Shown here piece after piece: positions 37,077 to 45,862 of a DNA stretch of 64,000 bases. Both the position numbers and the translations under genes were made by a program. Each line of letters starts with the position of its first letter. The stretch's first letter is position 1. This stretch comes from DASWJS01 sp036397035. GTDB lineage: Bacteria > Actinomycetota > AC-67. Location: NCBI GenBank assembly GCA_036397035.1, contig DASWJS010000031.1, positions 124,001 to 188,000 on the forward strand, read 5' to 3'. The notes under the pieces were generated by a model. That model saw only the letters and a program-made list of their open reading frames with translations, did not search any database and had not been told where the DNA came from.

Positions 37077-38522
37077 ATGAGACTGTCGGACCGACTCAAA
37101 GCCGTCGACGACAAGAAGGCGCCGAAGACCGCGCCGAAGGCCAAGGCCGTACAGAAGGAGAAGCCGAAGACCGCGCGCCCGCGCCCGCAGAGCGACGGCG
37201 CGAGCCCGTGGAGCGACGCCAAGCGCAAGGTGCGCGAGCTCGTCCTCGGTGAAATCGGCCCGAAGCTCGCCGGCCCGAAGGCGCTCAAGGGAGAGCACCT
37301 CGAAAAAGAGGTCAAGGCGGCGCTCGACGCGATCGTGCGGCGGGAGGACGTCCGCATCTCGCCGATCGAACGCGACCGATTCGTCCGGGAGGTCATCAGC
37401 GACACGCTCGGCTACGGGCCGCTCGACGTCCCCCTCGCAGACCCGACCGTCACGGAGATCATGTGCAACTCCTGGCAGGAGGTGTGGCTGGAACGCGAGG
37501 GCGTGCTCGAGGAGACCGACCTCGCCTTCGTCGACGAGGCGCAGTACCGGCAGGTGATCGACAAGATCGTCGCGGGCGTCGGCAGGCGCGTGGACGAATC
37601 GAGCCCGATGGTGGACGCGCGGCTGCCCAACGGCTCGCGCGTCAACGCGATCGTGCCGCCGCTGGCCATCAAGGGGCCCGTGCTCACGATCCGGAAGTTC
37701 GCGGAGGATCCCTACACCGCGAGCGACCTGGTGAACATGGGGACGTTCTCGCTGGAGTTCGTCCACGTCCTCGAAGCGTGCGTGCGCGGCAAGCTGAACG
37801 TGCTGATCTCCGGCGGGACCGGCACCGGCAAGACCACGCTGCTGAACGTGCTGTCGTCCTTCATCCCGACCGACGAGCGCATCATCACGATCGAAGACGC
37901 CGCCGAGCTTCAACTGCAGCAGCCGCACGTCGTGAGCCTGGAGTCGCGTCCCGCCAACGTCGAGGGCAAGGGCGCGATCGGCATTCGCGAGCTTGTTCGC
38001 AACTCGCTGCGCATGCGTCCCGACCGCATCGTCGTCGGCGAGGTGCGCGGCGCGGAGGCGCTCGACATGCTCCAGGCGATGAACACCGGCCACGAGGGCT
38101 CGCTGACGACGGTCCACGCGAACGCCGCACGCGATGCGCTCAGCCGGCTGGAGACGATGGTGCTGATGGCCGGGTTCGATCTTCCCGTCCGCGCGATCCG
38201 CGAGCAGATCTCCGCCGCGATCCACGTCATCATTCAGCTCGAGCGGCAGCGCGACGGGACCAGGAAGGTCGTCGCGGTGGAAGAGCTGCAGGGCATGGAG
38301 GGCGACACGATCCTGATGCAGCCTGCGTTCCGCTTCCACTCCAAGCTGCACGACGGGAAGCAGATCGGCCACCTGGAGCCGACGGGGCTGCGCCCCAAGT
38401 TCCTGGAGCGCCTATCCGAGCACGGGATCACGTTGCCGGCAAAGGTGTTCCAGCCCTCGCCGGCGGCGCGGGCCGAGCGTGCGGCGCGCACGAGCGGCGG
38501 CGCCGGCCGGAGACGGCGATGA
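37077..38522 (+). CDS. tadA: Tad pilus secretion ATPase TadA/CpaF
   Basis: 481 residues. A basic, Lys/Ala/Pro-rich N-terminus (1-45) precedes the secretion ATPase: FVREVISDTLGYGPLD, TEIMCNSWQEVWLEREG, Walker A SGGTGTGKTTLLN, the Asp box TIEDAAELQL, Walker B RIVVGEVRGAEALDML and the His box SLTTVHANAARDALSRLE. It powers pilin extension. ATG 16 nt after cpaE. Its stop overlaps tadB (ATGA). Confidence 0.96.
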   Translation: MRLSDRLKAVDDKKAPKTAPKAKAVQKEKPKTARPRPQSDGASPWSDAKRKVRELVLGEIGPKLAGPKALKGEHLEKEVKAALDAIVRREDVRISPIERDRFVREVISDTLGYGPLDVPLADPTVTEIMCNSWQEVWLEREGVLEETDLAFVDEAQYRQVIDKIVAGVGRRVDESSPMVDARLPNGSRVNAIVPPLAIKGPVLTIRKFAEDPYTASDLVNMGTFSLEFVHVLEACVRGKLNVLISGGTGTGKTTLLNVLSSFIPTDERIITIEDAAELQLQQPHVVSLESRPANVEGKGAIGIRELVRNSLRMRPDRIVVGEVRGAEALDMLQAMNTGHEGSLTTVHANAARDALSRLETMVLMAGFDLPVRAIREQISAAIHVIIQLERQRDGTRKVVAVEELQGMEGDTILMQPAFRFHSKLHDGKQIGHLEPTGLRPKFLERLSEHGITLPAKVFQPSPAARAERAARTSGGAGRRRR

Positions 38523-39481
38523 GCACCGTCCTCGCCGCGGCCCTCGTCGGGCTCGGTCTCGCGCTGATGGTCCTGGCGATCGTGTTGCGCGCGCGCGAGC
38601 GCGAGGCGGAGCTGGCCAAGATCCTCGAGCTGCCCTACGGCGAGCAGGACGCGCACGTCGGAGAGCAGCCGGACCGCATCGCGTTCCTGGAACCCGGCGT
38701 GGCCCTCGCGCAGCGAGCATTGGAGCGCGCGAACCTCGTGCAGCGCGTCACGGAGGAGCTGCTGCGGGCGCGGCTCCCGCTGCGACCCGGCGAGTTCGTG
38801 CTGATCGCGCTGGGCAACGGCATCGTCGGCGGCATCGCGGCGTGGCTGCTGACGGGTCAGGCCCTCGTCGGCGCAATGCTCGGCGTCGCGTTCGTCGCGG
38901 GGTCGTGGTTCTTCGTCCTGTGGCGATCGAGCAAGCGGACGAGCGCGTTCGAAGCGCAATTGCCGGAGGCGCTCTCGCTCATCGCCTCGTCCCTGGAGGC
39001 CGGGCACACGTTCCTGCGCGCGATCGAGATGATGGTCGAGGAGAGCGCGCCGCCGCTGAACGAGGAGTTCGAGCGGGTGCTGTCCGAGACCAGGCTCGGC
39101 GACCCGCTGATCGAGGCGCTCCAGCGCATGAGCGACCGGCTCCAGGTGAAGGACTTCGCGTGGGTCGTCCAGGCCATCCGCATCCAGCAGCAGGTGGGAG
39201 GACGGCTCGCCGAGCTGCTCTTCACACTGGCAGAGTTCATGCGCGCGCGCGAGGAGATCCGCCGCGAGGTTCGGGTGCTCACCGCGGAGGGGCGCATGTC
39301 GGCGAACGTCCTCGGCGCGCTGCCGTTTGGCGTCTTCCTGTTGCTCAAGACCGGCAACCCCGAGTACATCGACCCGCTCCTGCACCGCGACGGGGGCGGC
39401 ATCTTCTTCCTGATCTACGCCGTCGTTTCGGTCGCCATCGGCATCACGATCATCCGCCGGATGGCCAAGGTCGACGTCTGA
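38519..39481 (+). CDS. tadB: Tad pilus inner-membrane platform protein TadB
   Basis: 320 residues of the type II secretion GspF superfamily. One N-terminal helix (4-24), two central helices (~95-130), the cytoplasmic F domain (LPEALSLIASSLEAGHTFLRAIEMMVEE; RLGDPLIEAL), and C-terminal helices ending VVSVAIGITIIRRM. It pairs with TadC to form the platform moved by TadA. ATG overlaps the tadA stop. Confidence 0.92.
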   Translation: MSTVLAAALVGLGLALMVLAIVLRAREREAELAKILELPYGEQDAHVGEQPDRIAFLEPGVALAQRALERANLVQRVTEELLRARLPLRPGEFVLIALGNGIVGGIAAWLLTGQALVGAMLGVAFVAGSWFFVLWRSSKRTSAFEAQLPEALSLIASSLEAGHTFLRAIEMMVEESAPPLNEEFERVLSETRLGDPLIEALQRMSDRLQVKDFAWVVQAIRIQQQVGGRLAELLFTLAEFMRAREEIRREVRVLTAEGRMSANVLGALPFGVFLLLKTGNPEYIDPLLHRDGGGIFFLIYAVVSVAIGITIIRRMAKVDV

Positions 39482-40401
39482 TGGATCCGCTCATCGTCGT
39501 CGGAGCGGCCGTCGGGATCGCCGGCGTCGTGGTGATGGTGCGAGCCGCGAGGTCCGAGGGGATCAACGCGGCGGCGGTCCTGGCCGAGCTGGACGCGCAC
39601 GCGCCGCCGGTCGACGAGTTCGAGGAGCGGCTCCAGCAACCGCTGCCGCTTCGCATCCTCAAGCCGGCCGGGACGCGGGTCGTCAACCTGCTGCGCGGCT
39701 TCCTGCCCGCCAACTACATGGAGCGGCTCCGCCACCGCCTGGTCGTGTCCGGCCTGAGCGACCGGTACGGGCCCGAGGAGTTCATGGCGTTCCACGCGCT
39801 CAGCGTCGCCGGAGGCGTCCTGGCCGGCTTGGTCGTGCCCGCGCTGCTGGGCTGGAGCACCGCGGGCATCCTTCGCGCCCTTGCGGTCACGACGGCGCTC
39901 GGGTTCGTCCTGCCGCTCAACAGCATCCTGCGAGCGAAGGAGGCCCGGCAGTTGCAAGTCCGGCGCGACCTGCCCGACATCCTCGACCTGCTGGCGATCT
40001 CGGTCGAGGCCGGGATGGGGCTGGAGGGCGCGATCGAGGTCGTGACGGACCACTTCGACAGCCCGCTGGCGCACGAACTGGGGCGAATGTTGCGTGAGAT
40101 GGAATTGGGAGTTTCTCGGAGGAATGCCCTTCAGAACCTGAAGGCGCGTGTCGAAGTTCAAGAGGTGAGCAACTTCGTCCTGTCGCTCGTTCAGGCCGAT
40201 GCGCTCGGCATGCCCATCGGACGAGTGTTGCGCACCCAGGCGGCCGAGATGCGCTCCAAGCGGCGCCAGTGGGCGCGCGAGCGAGCCGCGAAGCTCCCGG
40301 TGAAGATCCTGTTCCCGCTCATGATGTTCATCCTGCCGGCGCTGTTCGCCATCGTGCTCGGCCCGGCGATCCTGTCCATCAAGGAGAACATTCTGCGATG
40401 A
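39481..40401 (+). CDS. tadC: Tad pilus inner-membrane platform protein TadC
   Basis: 306 residues, the second GspF-like platform protein. N-terminal helix (4-20), helices near 105-145, the domain RRDLPDILDLLAISVEAGMG with LEGAIEVV and the LGMPIGRVLRTQAAEMR segment, then a C-terminal helix (PVKILFPLMMFILPALFAIV). Starts on the last base of the tadB stop (TGATG join). Order tadA-tadB-tadC is the family norm. Confidence 0.92.
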   Translation: MDPLIVVGAAVGIAGVVVMVRAARSEGINAAAVLAELDAHAPPVDEFEERLQQPLPLRILKPAGTRVVNLLRGFLPANYMERLRHRLVVSGLSDRYGPEEFMAFHALSVAGGVLAGLVVPALLGWSTAGILRALAVTTALGFVLPLNSILRAKEARQLQVRRDLPDILDLLAISVEAGMGLEGAIEVVTDHFDSPLAHELGRMLREMELGVSRRNALQNLKARVEVQEVSNFVLSLVQADALGMPIGRVLRTQAAEMRSKRRQWARERAAKLPVKILFPLMMFILPALFAIVLGPAILSIKENILR

Positions 40402-40850
40402 GGCGAGCGGACGAGCGAGGCGTCGCAGCCGTCGAGTTCGCCATCATCGTGGTGCTCTTCCTCACGTTGATGTGGGGGATCCTGATCTACGGCGTGCTGC
40501 TGGCGATGAACCACAACCTGTCCTACGCCGCGACCGAAGCCGCGCGCGCAGCGGTCGGGTACGCCGAGACGCCCGGCTCGCCCACGCGCGAAGAATTCGC
40601 GAAGGCGACGGCCTACGACCTCATCTCGTGGGGAGACCTGCGCCAGGACTACGACGACAGCGAGACCTGGATGACGATCGACGCCGTCCAGGACGTGTGT
40701 CCGTACGACGCGACCAAGCAGTGCATGACGGTGACGATCGAGTACGGCTACAACGACGACGACGACAAGATCGTCGCGCGACTGCTGCCCGACGCCGTCG
40801 TTCCCGACCGGTTGCGGTCGGTGTCGACCGTGCAGGTGGTGACCACGTGA
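40398..40850 (+). CDS. TadE-like pseudopilin
   Basis: 150 residues. MRRADERGVAAVEFAIIVVL carries the TadE motif: charged start, then G/A-VEFA with the invariant Glu at position +5 of the helix, consistent with prepilin-peptidase processing. The external part has two cysteines (in DVCPYD and KQCMTV) that could form a disulfide. Overlaps the tadC stop (ATGA) and the next gene (GTGA). Confidence 0.88.
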   Translation: MRRADERGVAAVEFAIIVVLFLTLMWGILIYGVLLAMNHNLSYAATEAARAAVGYAETPGSPTREEFAKATAYDLISWGDLRQDYDDSETWMTIDAVQDVCPYDATKQCMTVTIEYGYNDDDDKIVARLLPDAVVPDRLRSVSTVQVVTT

Positions 40851-42622
40851 GACGCGCGTTGCGGGCAGACGACGGCGTCGTCTCCCCGATCGCGGCTGCG
40901 GCGATGGTCCTGGTGCTGTCGTCGGCTGCGCTTGCGATCGACTACGGCCGTACGACCGACCGCTTTCGCGACCTGCAAGGCGTGACCGACGTGGCCGCGA
41001 TGGACGCCGTGCGCGTGCTCGGCGACCTCTACGTTCCCGGCTCGAACGCGTCGATGCTGCACGACGAGGCCGAAGCCCTGGCGCTGCAATCGGCGGAGGA
41101 GAACGGGTTCATCCTGGACCCGAGCCACCCCGACTACGACACCGACTCCAACCAGACGCTCGACTTGGACGTGGGTCTGGTGGACTGGGCGACGTACGAG
41201 TTCACCGCCTACGACGACCTTCCGCCGGGGTTCGACCCGGAGGACCTCAACGCCGTCCGCGTCGCGACGTCGAGCCGCACGCGCAGCTTCTTCGTGCCGC
41301 TGCCGAACGACCCGACCGACTTCGAGGTCTCTTCGATCGCCGCGCTGGAGGAGAAGGCGGCGTTGCGAATCGGGTCCTCGCTCGCACGCTACGACTCGAC
41401 CGACACCGCGCTGGAGCTGATCGTCGAGGAAGTGACCGGGTTCCACCTCGGCGCGTCGGCCGGCTACGACGCGCTCGCGGCGGCGAGCGTGTCGCTCGGG
41501 GACATCTGGGCCGAGCTGGCGCTCGGTTCGTCCGAGGAGATCCTGAACGGATCGGTGACGGCGGCCGACGTGGTCTCGGCGACCGCGTCGGCGTTGAACC
41601 AGAAGGGGGACCCGTCTTCGGTGGCGGCTGCGGCGTTGCTGGCCTCGGGCAGCTCGTCCATGGACAGCAGCGCGACGGTGACGTTCGGCGAAATGTTCGG
41701 CCTGTCGGCGGGCAACCCCGGGTCGGTGGCCGACATGGAGGTCAACATCGCCGATCTGCTCGGCCTGACGGCGATGGTCGCCAACGGCGACAACCTGCTC
41801 TCCGTCGCGATCCCCATCGTCGTTCCCGGTGTGTCGAACGTGACGATGAAGATGGGGGTGATCGAGCCGCCGCGCGAAGCCGTCGGGCGCGTGCAGTTCG
41901 TGAACGGCGAGTGGGTGACGCGCGCCGAGACGGCGCAGGTGAAGTTCGAGGTCGACTTCACCTTCGTCGATGGGTTCACGCTCGCCGGGAACACCTTCGA
42001 CGTGACCGTCCCGATCTACTTCCGTGTGAGCAGCGCGAGCGCCGACCTGATCGACATGGAGTGCCAGGACCCGCTGGAGGACACGCCGGTCACGATCCGG
42101 GCGACCACGTCGCCGGTCGATGCGTTCGTCGGGAAGCCGTCCGCGCCGTCGCAGTTCACGACCGAGGCAAGCGGATCGGTGAGCTATGCGGTCCTGTTCA
42201 CCAACGGCAGCGGGACCTTCATGGCGACCGCGCACTCGGAGTACACGATCCCGAGCGAAACGACCGAGGACCTTGTGTTCATCGGCCCGTTCGACGTGCC
42301 GCCCACGCCCGAGACGCGTCCGCCGCAGACCGTGGGCGAGTTTTACCCGAACCTCGACCAACTGAAGGCCGACGTCGAGGTCGAGCTGACCGCCCCGTTC
42401 CCGCTGCTCGACGCCGTCCGGCAGGCCGCCGAGGATTCGCTGAAGGCGCTCGTCGAGACCGCGATCACGCTCACCGAGGACACGGTCCTGCCGAAAATAC
42501 TCGACTCGCCGTTGGGCATCATGCTCGGCGGCGCGGACGTGCTCAACATCCGCGCCGGCGCGCTTCCGCTGGACTGTCACAGCCGCGTCCTGCTGGGCTC
42601 GGCGTTGACGCAGTACCCGTAG
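40847..42622 (+). CDS. TadG-like surface protein
   Basis: 591 residues from GTG 40847. RADDGVVSPIAAAAMVLVLS resembles the start of TadG/Flp-associated proteins, followed by DYGRTTDRFRDLQGVTDVAAMDA, the TadG-type helix that continues from the membrane. The long remainder is acidic, exported and rich in beta structure, with two late cysteines (MECQD, LDCHS). No von Willebrand MIDAS motif (DxSxS) is seen. Last gene of the operon; a strong hairpin follows. Probably a minor tip or anchoring component. Confidence 0.8.
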   Translation: MRRALRADDGVVSPIAAAAMVLVLSSAALAIDYGRTTDRFRDLQGVTDVAAMDAVRVLGDLYVPGSNASMLHDEAEALALQSAEENGFILDPSHPDYDTDSNQTLDLDVGLVDWATYEFTAYDDLPPGFDPEDLNAVRVATSSRTRSFFVPLPNDPTDFEVSSIAALEEKAALRIGSSLARYDSTDTALELIVEEVTGFHLGASAGYDALAAASVSLGDIWAELALGSSEEILNGSVTAADVVSATASALNQKGDPSSVAAAALLASGSSSMDSSATVTFGEMFGLSAGNPGSVADMEVNIADLLGLTAMVANGDNLLSVAIPIVVPGVSNVTMKMGVIEPPREAVGRVQFVNGEWVTRAETAQVKFEVDFTFVDGFTLAGNTFDVTVPIYFRVSSASADLIDMECQDPLEDTPVTIRATTSPVDAFVGKPSAPSQFTTEASGSVSYAVLFTNGSGTFMATAHSEYTIPSETTEDLVFIGPFDVPPTPETRPPQTVGEFYPNLDQLKADVEVELTAPFPLLDAVRQAAEDSLKALVETAITLTEDTVLPKILDSPLGIMLGGADVLNIRAGALPLDCHSRVLLGSALTQYP

Positions 42623-42689
42623 GGACGGCCCACGAAACTCATTCCCTTTCGGGGGAACAGACTTGCCTGCCGAACCCACCGGAAACGCC

Positions 42690-42714
42690 GAGCCGGTCCG
42701 TCGTGGACCGGCTC
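42690..42714 (+). terminator. Terminator of the Tad operon
   Basis: GAGCCGGTCC (42690-42699), loop GTCGT, GGACCGGCTC (42705-42714): a 10-bp perfect stem ~70 nt after the TadG-like stop, followed by GTTAGCGTTCC. A smaller hairpin (TTCCC, TTTCG, GGGGAA at 42642-42657) precedes it. Confidence 0.8.
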
Positions 42715-42907
42715 GTTAGCGTTCCTACCTTCTGAGGGCTGGGCCTGCCCTCTCGCGGCGGTACGTCATTACATACGGGCGAGCCCGGGCCCTCTTACGC
42801 GATCGGTCGTGCGTTCGGTATCTTTCATGACGATCGGTCAGCAAAGGTTCGCATCGGGCGAGCAGGAGTCGCCGAGCGTGCGGCGAAGTCTCGCCTCGGG
42901 AGAAGGT

Positions 42908-43876
42908 ATGGCGACTCAACCCATCACCGCCTCGGAACTCGAGGCCGAGTACCTCACGACCTTCCGCCAGCTTCGCGGATGGTTTGTCGGTCGCGGCATC
43001 GGGCGGGAAGAAGCGGCCGACCTTGCCCAGGACACGATCGCCCGCGCGCTGCTGCACGTGCGCCGCCGAGGGCCCGGGAGCCACGAGACGTTGTGGCCCC
43101 TGCTGATGAAGATCGCCTCCAACCTGTTGGTCGATCGCTTCCGATCGAGCGCACCCCGCGTCGTGTCGCTCGCGGCGGCCGAGGGGTTCGCGGTGGTGCC
43201 CGACGACCCCGAGTCCGAGGTCGCGCGCGCGCAGAGCGCCGGAGTCGTGCGCGAGGCGCTGGAGCGGCTCCCCGACCGGCAGCGCGAGGCGCTGCAGATG
43301 ACCTTGGAGGGCAAGTCGGCCGGCGAGATCGGTCGCGCGCTCGGTTTGCAGGCGAACGCGGTCCACGCGTTGCTGTTCCGCGCTCGCAAAGGCTTGGCCT
43401 CGATGCTACGCAGCCAGGCGACGTGGCTCCTGGGTGTGGCCACGTTGCTGGCCGTGCGCGTGCGCATGGCTGCGCGCCGCGTGTCGGGCACGTGGCGGAT
43501 GCTCGACCCGGCAAGCGCACCCGTCGCGCTGATCGTCGTCGCGATGCTCACCCCCCCGGTCGCCGGAGCGGTGGGCGGGCAGTCGCGAGCGGCGGTCGTT
43601 CGCTCCCAAGACGACGCCTCGCGCGTCGCCGCGCGCGCGGCCGACGCCGGGATCCACGACCGCGCCGGTCGCGCGCCGGACGGCGGGCCCGGCGAGCCGT
43701 CGATCCACGTGTCGAACAGGATCAAAGACCCCGTGACGCAAGAGGAGCACGCGTTCGGCGTCCGGATATGGAAGGAAGAAGGCGGCTCGGGCGACGAAGA
43801 CGAGGGCGTCGTCGGCGGGATCGTTCGGGACGCGATCACGACCGTGTGCGCGGTCGGGGGTGAGGACGCGTGCTGA
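42908..43876 (+). CDS. ECF-type sigma factor with C-terminal membrane/exported extension
   Basis: 322 residues from ATG 42908 (GGGAGAAGG upstream). Region 2 (~13-80) includes EEAADLAQDTIARALLHV; region 4 (~108-165) includes LPDRQREALQMTLEGKSAGE and RARKGLASML. Unlike most ECF sigmas it continues another ~155 residues with two hydrophobic segments (~171-185 and 203-224) and an exported-looking polar tail. The tail is joined to the promoter-binding part, so the sigma may be held at the membrane. TATCTT (42819-42824) is a possible -10. Its end overlaps the next gene by 7 nt. Confidence 0.85.
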   Translation: MATQPITASELEAEYLTTFRQLRGWFVGRGIGREEAADLAQDTIARALLHVRRRGPGSHETLWPLLMKIASNLLVDRFRSSAPRVVSLAAAEGFAVVPDDPESEVARAQSAGVVREALERLPDRQREALQMTLEGKSAGEIGRALGLQANAVHALLFRARKGLASMLRSQATWLLGVATLLAVRVRMAARRVSGTWRMLDPASAPVALIVVAMLTPPVAGAVGGQSRAAVVRSQDDASRVAARAADAGIHDRAGRAPDGGPGEPSIHVSNRIKDPVTQEEHAFGVRIWKEEGGSGDEDEGVVGGIVRDAITTVCAVGGEDAC

Positions 43877-44046
43877 AGCGGCTGCGTTCCAAGCGGCTGC
43901 TCGCCGCGGTCGTCCTGGCGGGCGTCACGGTGGCGCCGCTCGCGGCGGGCGCCGACCCGCGCCGCACGCTGACCCCGGGCAACCGCCTGTGCACCCAGGT
44001 CTACGCGGACAACGTCTCCGCGACCCTGTGCGTCCCGGTCCCCTAA
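43870..44046 (+). CDS. 58-residue secreted peptide coupled to the sigma factor
   Basis: GTG 43870 lies inside the sigma gene's end, with GAGGAC 2 nt upstream; stop TAA 44044-44046. The product has a basic start (MLKRLRSKRL), a hydrophobic core (LAAVVLAGVTVAPLAAG) and a ~30-residue mature part with two cysteines (NRLCTQV and ATLCVPV) that could form one disulfide. Overlap implies translational coupling to the sigma. It may be a ligand or lid for the sigma's exported tail. No family recognised. Confidence 0.6.
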   Translation: MLKRLRSKRLLAAVVLAGVTVAPLAAGADPRRTLTPGNRLCTQVYADNVSATLCVPVP

Positions 44047-44066
44047 CCCAAGGGCGTCCGGTTCTG

Positions 44067-44114
44067 TTCCGATACCTCATTTGTCGCGTATACGGAACGG
44101 ATGAGGTATCGGAA
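44067..44114. repeat. 14-bp perfect inverted repeat between convergent genes
   Basis: TTCCGATACCTCAT (44067-44080) and ATGAGGTATCGGAA (44101-44114) are exact complements separated by 20 nt that include CGTATACG. The arms are AT-richer than the neighbourhood and the sequence lies between the sigma-peptide pair (+) and cobS (-). It may be a bidirectional terminator or a repeat element; no T tract. Confidence 0.7.
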
Positions 44115-44130
44115 GCAGGGTTCGCGCCCT

Positions 44131-44868
44131 TCATGACCACGCCCAGACGGGCTCGAGGCTCGCGGCGGCGAGCAGGATGCCGACCTCGGCGAGCTGCTCG
44201 GCGGCGCCCAGCACGTCGCCCGTCTGACCGCCGATCTTCTTGCGCGCGAGCCGGGCGACGACGGCCGCGGCGAGCACGGTGACGGCCGCGGCCACCGCCG
44301 CCCACCGCAGCCCGGCGGCGCACGCGACCGCGACGCCGATCCCACCCGCGACCGCCGCCCGCGATCGCGTGGCGGCGAGCGCGTACGCCGAGCCGATCCC
44401 GCCCGCTCCGGCCGGAGGCAGCGCCCACATGAGCGCCACCGAGCCCGCGCGCGCGAGCGCGTGCGCGACGGGAAGCGCGACCATCGCGTTCCGAGGCGAG
44501 AGCGCCGCGAGGGCGGCGGCACGAACGCCGATCGACAGCACGAGCGCGAGGACGCCGTAGGTGCCGTGCCGCGGGTCTTTCATGATCTCCAGCGTTCGCC
44601 CGCGATCCGCTCCCGCGCCGAAGGCGTCGGCGACGTCGGCGAGACCGTCTTCGTGCAGCGCGCCGGTAAGGAGCACGCCGGCCGCGATCGCGAGCAGCGC
44701 TGCGACGAGCGACGAGAGCAGGAGGTCCAGCGCGACGAAGACGCCCGCGACCGCCAGGCCAACGAGCGCTCCCACGACGGGGATCCACACGGTCGCGCGC
44801 GCGGTGTCCTCGCCCGCGCGCGTGGGGACGCGCGTCAGCAGCGAGACGGCCCCGAGGAAGCCGCCCAC
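44131..44868 (-). CDS. cobS: Adenosylcobinamide-GDP ribazoletransferase CobS
   Basis: Final assembly enzyme that joins the lower ligand to adenosylcobinamide-GDP, in the membrane. 245 residues with multiple hydrophobic helices. FLGAVSLLTRVPT at the start, TGALHEDGLADVADAFGAG (metal-binding acidic motif), MKDPRHGTYGVLAL and GGQTGDVLGAAEQ are diagnostic. GTG 44868 lies just after the cobT stop; an earlier ATG would overlap cobT by 30 nt. Last gene of the B12 operon. Confidence 0.93.
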   Translation of the reverse strand: MGGFLGAVSLLTRVPTRAGEDTARATVWIPVVGALVGLAVAGVFVALDLLLSSLVAALLAIAAGVLLTGALHEDGLADVADAFGAGADRGRTLEIMKDPRHGTYGVLALVLSIGVRAAALAALSPRNAMVALPVAHALARAGSVALMWALPPAGAGGIGSAYALAATRSRAAVAGGIGVAVACAAGLRWAAVAAAVTVLAAAVVARLARKKIGGQTGDVLGAAEQLAEVGILLAAASLEPVWAWS

Positions 44869-44869
44869 C

Positions 44870-45862
44870 TCACAGCCCCCACTCCGCGAACGTTGCGACA
44901 TCGGTCACGACGGCCGCCGCGAGGCGCACCAGCGGCACCGCCGCGAGGGCGCCGCTGCCTTCGCCCAACCGAAGCCCGAGGTCGAGCAGCGGCTCGAGAC
45001 CGAGCTTTTCCAGCAGCAACCCGTGGCCGGGCTCGGGCGAGCGGTGCCCGGCGACGCAGTGGCCGAGCGCGCCCGCGTGCAGGACGCCGAGCGCCGCGGC
45101 GGGTGACGTCGTGATCAACCCGTCGAGCACGACGGGGATCGAACGCAACCTCGCCTCGGTGAGCGCGCCCGCGATCGCAACCAGCTCGGCGCCGCCCACC
45201 TGACGGAGCGTCTCCATCGGCGGCGGACTGCCCGCGCGGCGCCGGGCAGCGTCCACGACGCGGAGCTTGCGCTCGTACGTCGCGTCGTCGACGCCGGTCC
45301 CGCGCCCGGTCCATTCCTCGACCGGGCCGCCGTACAGCGTGGCCGCGACGGCGGCTGCAGGCGTCGTGTTGCCGATTCCCATCTCGCCCACGACGAGCAG
45401 GTCGGTCTCGAGCGCGCGCGCCGCGGCTCGGCCGGCCTCGAAGCTCGACCGGAAGCGCTCGCGGCTCATCGCGGGCTCGGTAGCGACGTTGCCGGTCGGA
45501 TCGCCGACGCCGACGTCGACGACCTCCACGGTCGCGCCGATCGCGCGTGCCATCGCGGTCGCGGTCGCGACGCCCTCGCGCAGCGCGCGCAGCATGGCGG
45601 CGGTGATCTCCGGGGGGTAGGCGCTCACGTCCTCGGCTGCGACGCCGTGGTCGGCGGCGAACACGACGACGGCGGGGCGCTCGACGCGCGGAGTCGCGGT
45701 GCGTTGCCAGGACCCGAGCCAGGCGGCGACCTCGTCGAGCCGCGCGAGCGCGCCGGCCGGGCGCAGGACGTTCGCCGCGCGTTCGGCGATCGCGTCGCGC
45801 GCGGCGAGGTCCGGGCCGGGAGCGCCGGCCAGCAGGTCGCCGACGAAGGCGTCGACCGTCAT
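44870..45862 (-). CDS. cobT: Nicotinate-nucleotide-DMB phosphoribosyltransferase CobT
   Basis: Makes alpha-ribazole phosphate from dimethylbenzimidazole. 330 residues with VVVFAADHGVAAEDVSAYPPE, GEMGIGNTTPAAAV, PVVLDGLITTSPAAALG and LGLRLGEGSGAL, the family's pattern including the catalytic Glu region (LGEGSGA). ATG 45862 overlaps the cobU stop (ATGA); an upstream start would run into cobU. Confidence 0.95.
   Translation of the reverse strand: MTVDAFVGDLLAGAPGPDLAARDAIAERAANVLRPAGALARLDEVAAWLGSWQRTATPRVERPAVVVFAADHGVAAEDVSAYPPEITAAMLRALREGVATATAMARAIGATVEVVDVGVGDPTGNVATEPAMSRERFRSSFEAGRAAARALETDLLVVGEMGIGNTTPAAAVAATLYGGPVEEWTGRGTGVDDATYERKLRVVDAARRRAGSPPPMETLRQVGGAELVAIAGALTEARLRSIPVVLDGLITTSPAAALGVLHAGALGHCVAGHRSPEPGHGLLLEKLGLEPLLDLGLRLGEGSGALAAVPLVRLAAAVVTDVATFAEWGL

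Noticed and set aside
42620..42690. Possible c-di-AMP (ydaO-type) riboswitch before the sigma factor
   Set aside because: GGGGGAAC and GCCGAACCC resemble pieces of that class, but the required helices and the second symmetrical half are missing. I treat it as a terminator region with two hairpins.
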